A stretch of 37,997 bases of DNA from a virus. The stretch spans positions 1 to 37,997 of the IMG/VR virus record IMGVR_UViG_3300042453_003353. The stretch is one strand, 5' to 3'. A program made the translations under genes and the position numbers. Below, piece by piece: positions 13,253 to 19,448 of this stretch. The stretch's first letter is position 1. Each line of letters starts with the position of its first letter. The notes below the pieces were generated by a model. The model had not been told where the DNA came from. It did not search any database and saw only the letters and a list, made by a program, of their open reading frames with translations.

Positions 13253-13476
13253 CGCCAGTCCCCCGGTTCTCCGCGGTTGCCCTTGGTCCACTGGTCGCGC
13301 ACATCAGCCTCCAGCGTTGAACCTGGGTAAGCCGCGTTCCACTTGCGCAGCCACTCCGTGGCGAATGCTCTGTCGGCGACGCGCTTCAAAATCACGGATC
13401 GGACCAAGCATTGATGCCGATACTCGAACGAATACGTCCAGCCGGTCGGGTTCGCAGAGTCGCTCGATGACCACAT
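13249..13476 (-). CDS. Hypothetical protein, 75 aa, overlapping its neighbour
   Basis: The frame starts at ATG 13476 and ends by ATGA overlap with the resolvase gene. The sequence YSFEYRHQCLVRSVILKR and PGSTLEADVRDQWTKGNRGE looks like a conserved small phage protein. Its first 170 bases are also covered by another frame (13304-13546), so the true start could be further downstream at a non-ATG codon. Function is unknown. Confidence 0.72.
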   Translation of the reverse strand: MWSSSDSANPTGWTYSFEYRHQCLVRSVILKRVADRAFATEWLRKWNAAYPGSTLEADVRDQWTKGNRGEPGDWR

Positions 13477-13546
13477 CGGAATCGGTTTGATGGTAGTAAG
13501 CGCAAGCCTGCCGCATGACGCACCACCCTCCCATGCACGCGGTCAT
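13304..13546 (-). CDS. Cys-containing small protein, 80 aa
   Basis: The ATG at 13546 overlaps the stop of the upstream gene (ATGA). The start MTACMGGWCVMRQACAYYHQ with its Cys spacing and ERLCEP recalls a family of small phage proteins that usually end soon after this motif. Here the frame runs on for about 45 codons over the next gene, which suggests a lost stop. The N-terminal half is convincing; the C-terminal half may be meaningless overlap. Confidence 0.65.
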   Translation of the reverse strand: MTACMGGWCVMRQACAYYHQTDSDVVIERLCEPDRLDVFVRVSASMLGPIRDFEARRRQSIRHGVAAQVERGLPRFNAGG

Positions 13547-13968
13547 GCTTTCCTCAGCAGGCCAGCCAGCGCCTCTTCCGCAGCGCCAGACCACAGACGA
13601 TAGGTCGTGGCAGGCCGGCGCTCACCGTTGCGCTGGACGCAGTTTGCCGGGTCCAGATCGTAGCCATGTCGTCGCAGACGGGTCCAAGCATCCTCAAGCC
13701 TCTCGGCTTCGCTCCCAGGCGCACCCGAGGCGAAGTACCTGCGGGCGCTCAGCACCTCCTGCAGCAGAGCTCCATGCTCGTGCGTCATCGACTCGGTGAT
13801 GTTGGGCCACCGCACGCTCGGGACGCTATGGTGGTGCCGGCAGAAGCTCGGGGCTCCCGCTCCGGCAGACAGCCCGGCAGGGAACGGACAGCCGTGCGCG
13901 TAGCACCCGCTCCTCGACTTCTCCTCGGTCTGCTCTTGGACGTTCTTCAGGCTCGCGGCGTATCCCAC
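13543..13968 (-). CDS. Zinc-knuckle-like hypothetical protein, 141 aa
   Basis: The start is GTG 13968, placed 7 bases after AAGGAG that lies at the end of the DUF1376 gene. The N-terminal part has GCYAHGCPF and SFCRHHHSVPSV, a Cys/His cluster likely to bind zinc. The rest is helical with YFASGAPGSEAERLEDAWTR and a basic stretch. No enzyme motif was found. It may be a DNA-associated early protein. Confidence 0.7.
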   Translation of the reverse strand: MGYAASLKNVQEQTEEKSRSGCYAHGCPFPAGLSAGAGAPSFCRHHHSVPSVRWPNITESMTHEHGALLQEVLSARRYFASGAPGSEAERLEDAWTRLRRHGYDLDPANCVQRNGERRPATTYRLWSGAAEEALAGLLRKA

Positions 13969-13969
13969 C

Positions 13970-14785
13970 TCATCTCTCCTTGTTGTAGCGGCCCTCGGCC
14001 ACCTTGACGAAGTTGCTCGGCAACATCAGCCACTCCAGGTCGGCCTGCCACGGTCTGTCGGTCTTAGCGCGGCCGGTCAGGAAGTCGCTGCGGTTCACGG
14101 ACTCAAAGAACTCTCGGAACCAGACCAAGCCTCCAGCCCGGTCCCACTTCAGGTCAGACCAGACCTCGCGCCACCGCTGCCGGATCAGACCCTGGCGCTT
14201 CGGGCTCAGCACCATCACCCGAGCGAGGGTCGGGCAGCACTCGTGGTAGAGCTCAACGATCTCTCCATGCGGGCAGTCAGGTGCTCCAGGCTTGTCCTGG
14301 GGCACAACCACCGTAGGTGGTAAGTCTTTTGGTTCTTGGTTCTTGGTTATTGGTTCTTGGTTCTTGGTTGCTATACGCCCCCCCACGCCCCCCCCACTAG
14401 GGAGGTCATGGGTTGGTGATGGGGGGGCTATAGGGGGGTTATTGGCCCCCCCATGTTCTTGTGCGGGTTTACCCCAGCGCTGCTGCGCTCCAGCCCGTCC
14501 GCCAGCGCTCATGCGACGGTACTTGCCGAGCTCCTCTTCGCAGCGCTTGTGCGTCCACCCGGCATCCGTCGGAACGAAGAACTCGTTCAGGACGTCCCTG
14601 ACGGCCGAGCGCTCTTCAGGGCTGCAGGCCACGATGCGGCGGCAGACGCGCTCTAGGTCAAGGGGAATGGGGGACTCGGTCTCGTAGTAGAGCTCGATCA
14701 GGTCGCGGTACAGCGACCTCTCAAGCCGAGACAGGTGCCTCGTCGCGGCGTTGAAGTCCCCGATGTGGTGCGGGTAGTAGTGCAT
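13970..14785 (-). CDS. DUF1376 protein with hypervariable linker, 271 aa
   Basis: The ATG at 14785 follows AGGACGGAC; an in-frame TTG upstream is less likely. The N-terminus MHYYPHHIGDFNAATRHLSR, then LERSLYRDLIELYYETESPI, is the DUF1376 domain (about 1-90), common in phage replication modules and similar in style to replication initiators. Residues about 95-180 are a Gly/Pro linker encoded by homopolymer runs and a 7-base tandem repeat. The C-terminal part LSPKRQGLIRQRWREVWSDL and LEWLMLPSNFVKVAEGRYN is the second domain usual in these proteins. A replication role is inferred from family context. Confidence 0.82.
   Translation of the reverse strand: MHYYPHHIGDFNAATRHLSRLERSLYRDLIELYYETESPIPLDLERVCRRIVACSPEERSAVRDVLNEFFVPTDAGWTHKRCEEELGKYRRMSAGGRAGAQQRWGKPAQEHGGANNPPIAPPSPTHDLPSGGGVGGRIATKNQEPITKNQEPKDLPPTVVVPQDKPGAPDCPHGEIVELYHECCPTLARVMVLSPKRQGLIRQRWREVWSDLKWDRAGGLVWFREFFESVNRSDFLTGRAKTDRPWQADLEWLMLPSNFVKVAEGRYNKER
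14329..14370. repeat. Six tandem copies of a 7-base unit
   Basis: TTGGTTC is repeated six times with single-base variation (plus strand). It lies inside the linker of the DUF1376 gene. Because the unit length is not a multiple of three, gain or loss of one copy would shift the reading frame. Confidence 0.9.
14378..14452. repeat. Cluster of homopolymer runs in a coding linker
   Basis: C7 at 14378-14384, C8 at 14388-14395, G7 at 14421-14427, G6 at 14433-14438 and C7 at 14446-14452 lie within 75 bases of the DUF1376 gene. Such runs are prone to slippage in replication and in sequencing. Confidence 0.9.
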
Positions 14786-14802
14786 GTCCGTCCTCGCCCT
14801 CC

Positions 14803-14853
14803 TCAAGGGAAAACCACGGCAGGCGGAGGAGGGTCGCTTTTCGGGGGGCTCAT
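14803..14853 (-). other. Possible 16-codon proline-rich leader ORF
   Basis: An ATG at 14853 opens MSPPKSDPPPPAVVFP and stops 17 bases before the DUF1376 start. A G-rich GGGGGGAAG precedes it. Consecutive prolines could stall ribosomes. It may be a leader peptide or chance. Confidence 0.3.
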
Positions 14854-14882
14854 GACTTCCCCCCTAGCCGGGCTTCTGAACA

Positions 14883-15200
14883 TCATACGCGCCTGGGCCG
14901 GCCTCCGCGAGACCCATTCGCTGCAGCCACCCGCTGCCGGCGCTGCTGGCGCTCAACCTCTTCCTGCAGTTCGACCTGGACGTACCCGTGGTCGGTGACG
15001 TCGAAAAACTTCTCCAGCACCGGGGAGATGCAGTCCCAGTCCAGCCGGATCAGGTCTTGCAGGAGCTTGCGGTCCCGAGGGAGGGGGCCTTCGCGCTCGA
15101 AGTAGGCGTCGATCATCCGGCGAAGAGCAAGATCCTCGGCGTCCGGCATCTCGGCCATCAGCGGCCCCCACTCGGCCAGCTTGAAGGGGTAGGTGTTCAT
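14883..15200 (-). CDS. Short DUF1376-type protein, 105 aa
   Basis: The ATG at 15200 overlaps the stop of the YdaS-like gene (ATGA). The sequence MNTYPFKLAEWGPLMAEMPD, then LALRRMIDAYFEREGPLPRD and LDWDCISPVLEKFFDVTDHG, follows the DUF1376 pattern but stops after this domain, ending in a basic tail RGGRPRRV. It is followed by a second, longer DUF1376 gene, so the two may act together in replication start. Function is inferred from the family only. Confidence 0.78.
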   Translation of the reverse strand: MNTYPFKLAEWGPLMAEMPDAEDLALRRMIDAYFEREGPLPRDRKLLQDLIRLDWDCISPVLEKFFDVTDHGYVQVELQEEVERQQRRQRVAAANGSRGGRPRRV

Positions 15201-15397
15201 CGGAAGAGGTCCGGGCGCAGGTCTTCGCGGGAGACTGCACCGTTGGTGAGCTTGTGGATCGCCGCGGCCATCTCTGCCGAGCAGGTCTCCCGGCCGCTGA
15301 TGACCAGCGACAGCCATGTCCGGCTGATGCCAAGTTGCTCTGCCATCTGCGCCTTGGCGCCTCGCGGCCGATCCGCGAAGTATTCCTTCAGTGTCAT
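15197..15397 (-). CDS. YdaS/Cro-like transcription regulator, 66 aa
   Basis: The ATG at 15397 has a perfect AGGAGG. The product MTLKEYFADRPRGAKAQMAE continues QLGISRTWLSLVISGRETCS, a helix-turn-helix of the YdaS/Cro type, and ends DLRPDLFR, typical of this family. It is the first gene leftward from the divergent control region and probably binds the inverted repeat at 15432-15446, in the manner of a Cro repressor. Its partner CI-like repressor was not seen in the window. Confidence 0.85.
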   Translation of the reverse strand: MTLKEYFADRPRGAKAQMAEQLGISRTWLSLVISGRETCSAEMAAAIHKLTNGAVSREDLRPDLFR

Positions 15398-15431
15398 GTC
15401 GACCTCCTGTGTAAGCGCATCATACACCAGA

Positions 15432-15446
15432 GCAAAGACGCTTTGC
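15432..15446. promoter_or_regulatory. Operator candidate between divergent early operons
   Basis: GCAAAG-ACG-CTTTGC is a perfect 6-bp inverted repeat with a 3-base spacer. It lies between the start of the YdaS-like gene (15397) and the plus-strand promoter at 15455-15484, upstream of TATGAT on the minus strand. It is a likely binding site for the neighbouring regulator. Confidence 0.55.
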
Positions 15447-15454
15447 ACAAGATG

Positions 15455-15484
15455 TTGCAAGCCAGACTTACATCATGCTATGCT
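15455..15484 (+). promoter_or_regulatory. Rightward early promoter
   Basis: TTGCAA (15455-15460) is 18 bases from TATGCT (15479-15484). The leader ends in AACAGCGAAAGG, the same element as in the leftward leaders, then ATG at 15514. Confidence 0.6.
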
Positions 15485-15513
15485 TCAGGCTCCATCAACA
15501 GCGAAAGGCGTGT

Positions 15514-15786
15514 ATGTCGCCCTTACTCAATCAAGACCAGAGATTCCACTACAGAGACTCGGCCAGCACCGATGTGGGAAGCCGCTTCGCGGCAGCCTGG
15601 GAAGACCTCGGGCAACTGCCGCCCGACCACGACCCCAGAGTTCAGCGCAACAGACTCCGTGCTCAGGGGTTTGATCTTGCGATGGAGGAGCGCGAAGCAG
15701 AGATGCGCCGCATCCTCAACCGCGTCGAAGCCGGCGCCGCACAACCCGGCGACCTCCTCGCCATCCGCAACTACATGGGACTTTGA
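15514..15786 (+). CDS. Hypothetical early protein, 90 aa
   Basis: The ATG at 15514 lies 6 bases after AAAGG; the in-frame ATG at 15475 falls in the promoter and is rejected. The product begins MSPLLNQDQRFHYRDSASTD and contains SRFAAAWEDLGQLPPDHDP, then the helical LAMEEREAEMRRILNRVEA. It ends NYMGL three bases before the SSB-like gene, whose start repeats the same bases ATGGGACT. No domain was recognised; it is the first gene of the rightward operon. Confidence 0.72.
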   Translation: MSPLLNQDQRFHYRDSASTDVGSRFAAAWEDLGQLPPDHDPRVQRNRLRAQGFDLAMEEREAEMRRILNRVEAGAAQPGDLLAIRNYMGL

Positions 15787-15789
15787 ATC

Positions 15790-16446
15790 ATGGGACTGAC
15801 AGCACGACAGGGATCCGAAGGCGGATCGTTCAAGCCGGTGCCCGCCGGCATGCATCTGGCGCGGTGCTACCGCATCGTTGACCTCGGCTCGCAGAAGTCC
15901 GAGTGGCAGGGCAAGACGAAGATCCAGCCCAAGGTGATGATCCAGTGGGAGGTTCATTCTGAGGACGACGAAGGCAAGCCCTTGGTCACCGACAAGGGCG
16001 AGCCGATGACGATCTCGAAGAACTACACCGTCAGCCTGGGAGAGAACGCCCGACTGCGGATCGACCTGAAGTCCTGGCGCGGCCGGGATTTCACGCCCGA
16101 GGAATTCGCCGGGTTCCACCTGAGGAACGTCCTCGGCGCCTTCTGCATGCTCACCATCACCCGTACCGCGGGCAACGACGGGAAGGAGTACAGCAACATC
16201 ACCGCTGTCTCCCCGGTGCCGGCCAACATCCGGCGCCTGGGCCTGCCGCAGGGGCACAACGCCCCGTCTTTCTTCGACCTCGACAACCCGGACTGGGCTC
16301 TGTTCGACAGCTTCGGCGATCGCCTGCAGGCCAAGATCAAAGCCGCCCCGGAGTTCCCGAAGGGGTCGCCCGCAGAGAACTACCAGAAGGAGCAGAACGC
16401 CAGCGCGAAATCGCTGGAAGACATGGACGACGACATCCCATTCTGA
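15790..16446 (+). CDS. SSB-like single-stranded DNA-binding protein, 218 aa
   Basis: The protein starts MGLTARQGSEGGSFKPVPAG and shows a beta-rich core (MHLARCYRIVDLGSQKSEWQ, KVMIQWEVHSEDDEGKPL, LGAFCMLTITRT) as expected for an OB-fold-like protein. It ends in an acidic tail DMDDDIPF, the hallmark of SSB proteins that recruit partners through their last residues. No strong ribosome site precedes it, so translation probably relies on coupling to the gene before it. The operon also encodes a PD-(D/E)XK exonuclease. The SSB call rests on tail, size and position rather than on a full domain match. Confidence 0.75.
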   Translation: MGLTARQGSEGGSFKPVPAGMHLARCYRIVDLGSQKSEWQGKTKIQPKVMIQWEVHSEDDEGKPLVTDKGEPMTISKNYTVSLGENARLRIDLKSWRGRDFTPEEFAGFHLRNVLGAFCMLTITRTAGNDGKEYSNITAVSPVPANIRRLGLPQGHNAPSFFDLDNPDWALFDSFGDRLQAKIKAAPEFPKGSPAENYQKEQNASAKSLEDMDDDIPF

Positions 16447-16462
16447 TCAACGGAGATTCACG

Positions 16463-16909
16463 ATGGACTTCTCAATCGCACTCGCCCTGCTGAAGCAGGG
16501 CCATTCGATCACCCGCGAAGGGTGGAACGGCAAGGGCCTGTCCCTGCGCCTGCAGAACCCTGACGCCAGCAGCAAGATGACGCTGCCCTACGTCTATTTG
16601 GAGTACCCAATGGGCGGCGTGTACCCCAAGGGCGCCCGGGTGCCCTGGCTGGCCAGCCAGACCGATCTGCTGGCCAACGACTGGGTGGTGATCGCCCCCG
16701 CCAAGGCCCCGCAAACGGCCCAGGAGGCGCCGAAGCGCCGCGGCAGACCCAAGGGTGCTTCCAAGGCTTCCAAGCCCGCTCAGCGCGATCCTGAGGCTCC
16801 CCACGGCCGCAAGGCCGACGGCACGCCGCGCAAGCCGCCCGGCCGCCGAAAGGTGGACGTCGTGATGCACGCGCCTCCGGAACAGCTCGCCGAACCGCCG
16901 GCCCAGTGA
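16463..16909 (+). CDS. DUF2829 (Tad2-like) protein with AT-hook tail, 148 aa
   Basis: Residues 1-77 match the DUF2829 pattern: MDFSIALALLKQGHSITREG, WNGKGLSLRL, MTLPYVYLEYPMGG, and VPWLASQTDLLANDWVVI. DUF2829 includes the Thoeris anti-defence protein Tad2, which sequesters the cyclic ADP-ribose-type signal made by ThsB. The tail (78-148) is basic and holds an AT-hook-like KRRGRPKG at 91-98, plus a second basic patch. This extension is unusual in my knowledge of Tad2. Whether the ligand pocket is intact cannot be judged by eye, so anti-Thoeris activity is an inference. Confidence 0.8.
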   Translation: MDFSIALALLKQGHSITREGWNGKGLSLRLQNPDASSKMTLPYVYLEYPMGGVYPKGARVPWLASQTDLLANDWVVIAPAKAPQTAQEAPKRRGRPKGASKASKPAQRDPEAPHGRKADGTPRKPPGRRKVDVVMHAPPEQLAEPPAQ

Positions 16910-16915
16910 ACCCCC

Positions 16916-16931
16916 GGGGGCTTCGGCCCCC
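16916..16931 (+). other. UUCG-tetraloop hairpin after the Tad2-like gene
   Basis: GGGGGC-TTCG-GCCCCC forms a very stable hairpin just after the stop at 16909. It lacks a T-run, so it may stabilise the upstream mRNA end or pause transcription. Confidence 0.6.
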
Positions 16932-16951
16932 TGTCTTGAGGAGAACAGCGA

Positions 16952-17209
16952 ATGAAGTACGAAGACACTGTGTTTGACGACGGCACCGAGCCTACGGTGC
17001 GTCAAGTCCTCGAGCGCCGCCTGCCGTATGGGTGCGACCAGCAAGGTCGATATCCCCAGGCCGCCAAACCCTGCACTGACCTCGATGAACTGGGCGTCAG
17101 GGTGCCTGACGAGCCCGAATGGATCGAACGAGCCGCTGCACTGGTGGTGATCGTGTTCGTTCTGGCGGTGCTGGTGCTGCTGGGGACGGCGCTGTGGAGG
17201 CTGGCATGA
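16952..17209 (+). CDS. Single-span membrane protein, 85 aa
   Basis: The ATG at 16952 has GAGGAGAAC upstream. Residues 1-58 are soluble and charged (MKYEDTVFDDGTEPTVRQVL, LDELGVRVPDEPEWIER). Residues about 60-82 form one membrane segment, AAALVVIVFVLAVLVLLGTA, ending LWRLA. A C-tail-anchored early membrane protein of this kind may act on the host envelope or in superinfection exclusion; this is a guess. It overlaps the next gene as ATGA. Confidence 0.75.
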   Translation: MKYEDTVFDDGTEPTVRQVLERRLPYGCDQQGRYPQAAKPCTDLDELGVRVPDEPEWIERAAALVVIVFVLAVLVLLGTALWRLA

Positions 17210-17658
17210 CCACCATGCAGATTGACCGCGCCGTGGTTGAGCAGGCGCTGGAGGTGTTGGAAAGTCATGCGACGCACGGTCCGCTTCCCGGACGTTGCCC
17301 AGTCAGGGAAGCCGAATACGCCCTCCGCGCCGCGCTGGCGCAGCAGGAGCAGGAACCGGTGGCGTGGACAGACCGAGAGTTTGAACTGATCGACGGAATG
17401 ATTGAGGTCCAACTGCATCACGCCGCGCAGTGCGATGCCATCGCAAACCGCACGATGGCCGAGAAACAGAAGGGCTGGGACATGGAGCGAGTGGCTCTGC
17501 TGCACAAGATCAAGAGCATCTCACCCCGCCGCGAGTGGAAGGGGCTGAGCGACACAGAGGTGTTGTCGATACACCAATCCCTATGCAATACGGTGGGCAG
17601 CGACTACCGCACAGTTGCCCGCGCCGTCGAGGCCAAGCTGAAGGAGAAGAACCAATGA
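17206..17658 (+). CDS. Hypothetical cassette protein, 150 aa
   Basis: The ATG at 17206 overlaps the upstream stop. The N-terminal third reads MTTMQIDRAVVEQALEVLES and ALRAALAQQEQEPVAWTDRE, a helical module I associate with Burkholderiales phages and prophages. The rest, FELIDGMIEVQLHHAAQCDA and MERVALLHKIKS, is also helical. It is the first of a run of short overlapping genes that share terminal modules. Function is unknown. Confidence 0.72.
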   Translation: MTTMQIDRAVVEQALEVLESHATHGPLPGRCPVREAEYALRAALAQQEQEPVAWTDREFELIDGMIEVQLHHAAQCDAIANRTMAEKQKGWDMERVALLHKIKSISPRREWKGLSDTEVLSIHQSLCNTVGSDYRTVARAVEAKLKEKNQ

Positions 17659-17876
17659 GCCAACCCAAAGCCCTGCGGCTGGCTGATGCGCTTGATCGCT
17701 GGTATGAAGGCTGGTTCCCAGAAGAAGCCGCAGCCAAACTGCGCCGGTTGCACGCCCTGAACGGGGAACTGCTGGAGGCGTTGAAGTTGGCGCAGTCAAT
17801 CATTGGGCATCCAGAAGACGCGCACAGCAAGCTCATTGCCGCCGCCATCGCCAAAGCGGAAGGAGAACCGAAATGA
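17655..17876 (+). CDS. Hypothetical cassette protein, 73 aa
   Basis: The ATG at 17655 overlaps the upstream stop (ATGA) and has AAGGAGAAG before it. The product begins MSQPKALRLADALDRWYEGW, then FPEEAAAKLRRLHALNGELL. Its last 40 codons share near-identical DNA with the end of the next gene (repeats 17766-17786 and 17841-17865), and this shared end carries the ribosome site for the following gene. No function is known. Confidence 0.72.
   Translation: MSQPKALRLADALDRWYEGWFPEEAAAKLRRLHALNGELLEALKLAQSIIGHPEDAHSKLIAAAIAKAEGEPK
17841..17865 (+). repeat. 25-base gene-end repeat, copy 1
   Basis: GCCGCCATCGCCAAAGCGGA followed by AGGAG is identical at 17841-17865 and 18197-18221. In both places it codes the end of one gene and supplies the AAGGAG for the next. 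Confidence 0.85.
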
Positions 17877-18232
17877 CCGAGCAACACAAGTGTTGCCGCA
17901 TGGTCGGAAGTGTCTTTGCGCAATACGCCTGCGGCAGGACAGCCCAGTACGAACACCTTGGGAAGTGGTACTGCAAGACGCATCACCCGCCCACCGTGTG
18001 GGCGAAGCGGGAGGCTCGGAGCGCCGAGTGGGACAAAGAGTTTGCGGCGCGACAGCTTGCGATCAAGGAGGCCCAAGCCGCCAAGGATGAAGCCGCTCGC
18101 CGCGCTGCGCTGTATCCGGAACTGCTGGAGGCGTTGAAGCGCATTGCAGACCCGCGCAACATACATTTTGCCGGTGACGCCCAGGTGGTGGCCCGCGCCG
18201 CCATCGCCAAAGCGGAAGGAGGACAGACATGA
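17873..18232 (+). CDS. Cys-containing hypothetical protein, 119 aa
   Basis: The ATG at 17873 overlaps the upstream stop. The N-terminus MTEQHKCCRMVGSVFAQYAC, with GKWYCKTHHPPTVWAKREAR, has a Cys/His set (CC, C, C..HH) fitting a small zinc-binding module of the kind seen in phage early genes. A charged helix follows, then the shared cassette end LLEALKRIADPRN and AAIAKAEGGQT. Function is unknown. Confidence 0.75.
   Translation: MTEQHKCCRMVGSVFAQYACGRTAQYEHLGKWYCKTHHPPTVWAKREARSAEWDKEFAARQLAIKEAQAAKDEAARRAALYPELLEALKRIADPRNIHFAGDAQVVARAAIAKAEGGQT
18197..18221 (+). repeat. 25-base gene-end repeat, copy 2
   Basis: This is identical to 17841-17865 and sits directly before the ATG at 18229. A further 21-base identity upstream pairs 17766-17786 with 18119-18139. 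Confidence 0.85.
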
Positions 18233-18456
18233 CCACATGGCACAAAGGCCCGCCGCCTAGCATCGGCTGGTGGCCGGCGAGTCGCAGACGAAACCCAGAC
18301 CTACTGCGGTGGTGGAATGGTAGGGAATGGAGTGGTTCAGCGCACATCACTTGGACGGCCGAGGATGCCGAGGGTGCTGCAGAGGTGGGGACTACCATGA
18401 GCGACATCGAATGGACAGACCGGCCCGCATCGTGGCCGGAGAGGAGCAGAACATGA
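18229..18456 (+). CDS. Trp-rich short protein, 75 aa
   Basis: The ATG at 18229 overlaps the upstream stop and uses the AAGGAGG of the gene-end repeat. The start MTTWHKGPPPSIGWWPASRR, then LLRWWNGREWSGSAHITWT, is a Trp-rich motif I associate with small proteins of betaproteobacterial phages and prophages. The C-terminal part is Ala/Glu-rich. Function is unknown. The end overlaps the next gene as ATGA. Confidence 0.72.
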   Translation: MTTWHKGPPPSIGWWPASRRRNPDLLRWWNGREWSGSAHITWTAEDAEGAAEVGTTMSDIEWTDRPASWPERSRT

Positions 18457-18692
18457 CCCAAGAAGACATCATCCGCATGGCGAGAGAGGCCGGGCTGTAC
18501 GAGGACGGCAAGTTCTTTGTGCTTGAACATGGTGAACTTACGCACTTCGCCGCCCTCGTCGCCGCAGCAGAGGTGCGTAAGGCAGTGATGGCAGAACGCG
18601 CCGCCTGCGCCGACATCTGCGACCAGCACGCTAGCATCGAAGGGATTGCGCAACGGTGTGCCGCTGAAATCAGAGCGAGGAGCAAGACATGA
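18453..18692 (+). CDS. Hypothetical protein, 79 aa
   Basis: The ATG at 18453 overlaps the upstream stop and follows GAGGAGCAG. The product MTQEDIIRMAREAGLYEDGK, then FFVLEHGELTHFAALVAAAE and VMAERAACADICDQHA, is helical. It resembles the next gene in length, Ala content and an AER..C motif, which suggests a shared origin. No function is known. Confidence 0.72.
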   Translation: MTQEDIIRMAREAGLYEDGKFFVLEHGELTHFAALVAAAEVRKAVMAERAACADICDQHASIEGIAQRCAAEIRARSKT

Positions 18693-18973
18693 CTGACGAC
18701 GACATCGCTGCACTGATAAACGACACTGCAGGCCAGCACTGGGGCGACGAGGCGCACTTCCAGCGCTTCGCTGTTGCGCTTGAAAAGCGTTTTGAACTGG
18801 CCGCGATGCCGGCAATCAAGCTGGCAATGCAAGCGGAGCGCCAGAACGGCGCAGCAGCGGAACGCCAACGCTGCGCCATGATCGCCCGTCAGTTCGACGG
18901 CGACCATCCGCTCACCAACTACGGCGGGTGCATCGCCCGCATCATCGAGGGGTCAGATGCCGGCCAACCGTAA
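18689..18973 (+). CDS. Hypothetical protein, 94 aa
   Basis: The ATG at 18689 overlaps the upstream stop after AGGAGCAAG. The product begins MTDDDIAALINDTAGQHWGD and contains HFQRFAVALEKRFELAAMPA and AERQRCAMIARQFDGDHP. It is partly similar to the preceding gene. It overlaps the next gene by 17 bases. Function is unknown. Confidence 0.72.
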   Translation: MTDDDIAALINDTAGQHWGDEAHFQRFAVALEKRFELAAMPAIKLAMQAERQNGAAAERQRCAMIARQFDGDHPLTNYGGCIARIIEGSDAGQP

Positions 18974-19448
18974 GCCCCGCAAAGCCTTCCGGCCCAAGCC
19001 GGTGAATCGGCTGGCGCATGTCTCCACCATCATGGGCGTGGGTCTCCTGACGCTGGATGACCGCTCCATCTGGGCGCTTGCTTTGGATGCCGCCATCACC
19101 GAGGTGGCCAAGGGAACGGCCACCAAGGAGCACTGGGACGAGATCATCGCTGCCGTGGCCTTGGTAGAAGAGCTCATACGCATGGGGCGTGCCGACGATC
19201 CAGGTGATCTAGTACCGGCTGCCGAGCAGGCGATCGTCGACATCCTCCAGCGCCGCAAGACCGGAATCCTGGCCGTCAGAGAATCCGAACTCGCAGTGCT
19301 GCGCAGCCTCATGGAGGACTGGATTCGGCTGCTGGATGGCATCACGCACGCCGAGAAGTACCAAGCCGAGCAGCGCCTGAAGATGCGCAAGTCGTCCCCC
19401 CACAACACGAAGGTGCCCAATGTCCCTGATGGCCTCGTACGCCGCTGA
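18957..19448 (+). CDS. Hypothetical protein, 163 aa
   Basis: The ATG at 18957 lies in the last codons of the upstream gene, after GAGGGG. A basic N-terminus (MPANRKPRKAFRPKPVNRL) is followed by a helical body: LDAAITEVAKGTATKEHWDE, IIAAVALVEELIRMG and LAVLRSLMEDWIRLLDGITH. The basic arm suggests nucleic-acid contact. No family was recognised. Its 3' end overlaps the exonuclease gene by 29 bases, so the two are probably co-translated. Confidence 0.72.
   Translation: MPANRKPRKAFRPKPVNRLAHVSTIMGVGLLTLDDRSIWALALDAAITEVAKGTATKEHWDEIIAAVALVEELIRMGRADDPGDLVPAAEQAIVDILQRRKTGILAVRESELAVLRSLMEDWIRLLDGITHAEKYQAEQRLKMRKSSPHNTKVPNVPDGLVRR

Noticed and set aside
16916-16931. Terminator after the Tad2-like gene
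   Set aside because: The UUCG hairpin is strong, but no T-run follows and the operon continues, so it is listed only as a hairpin.
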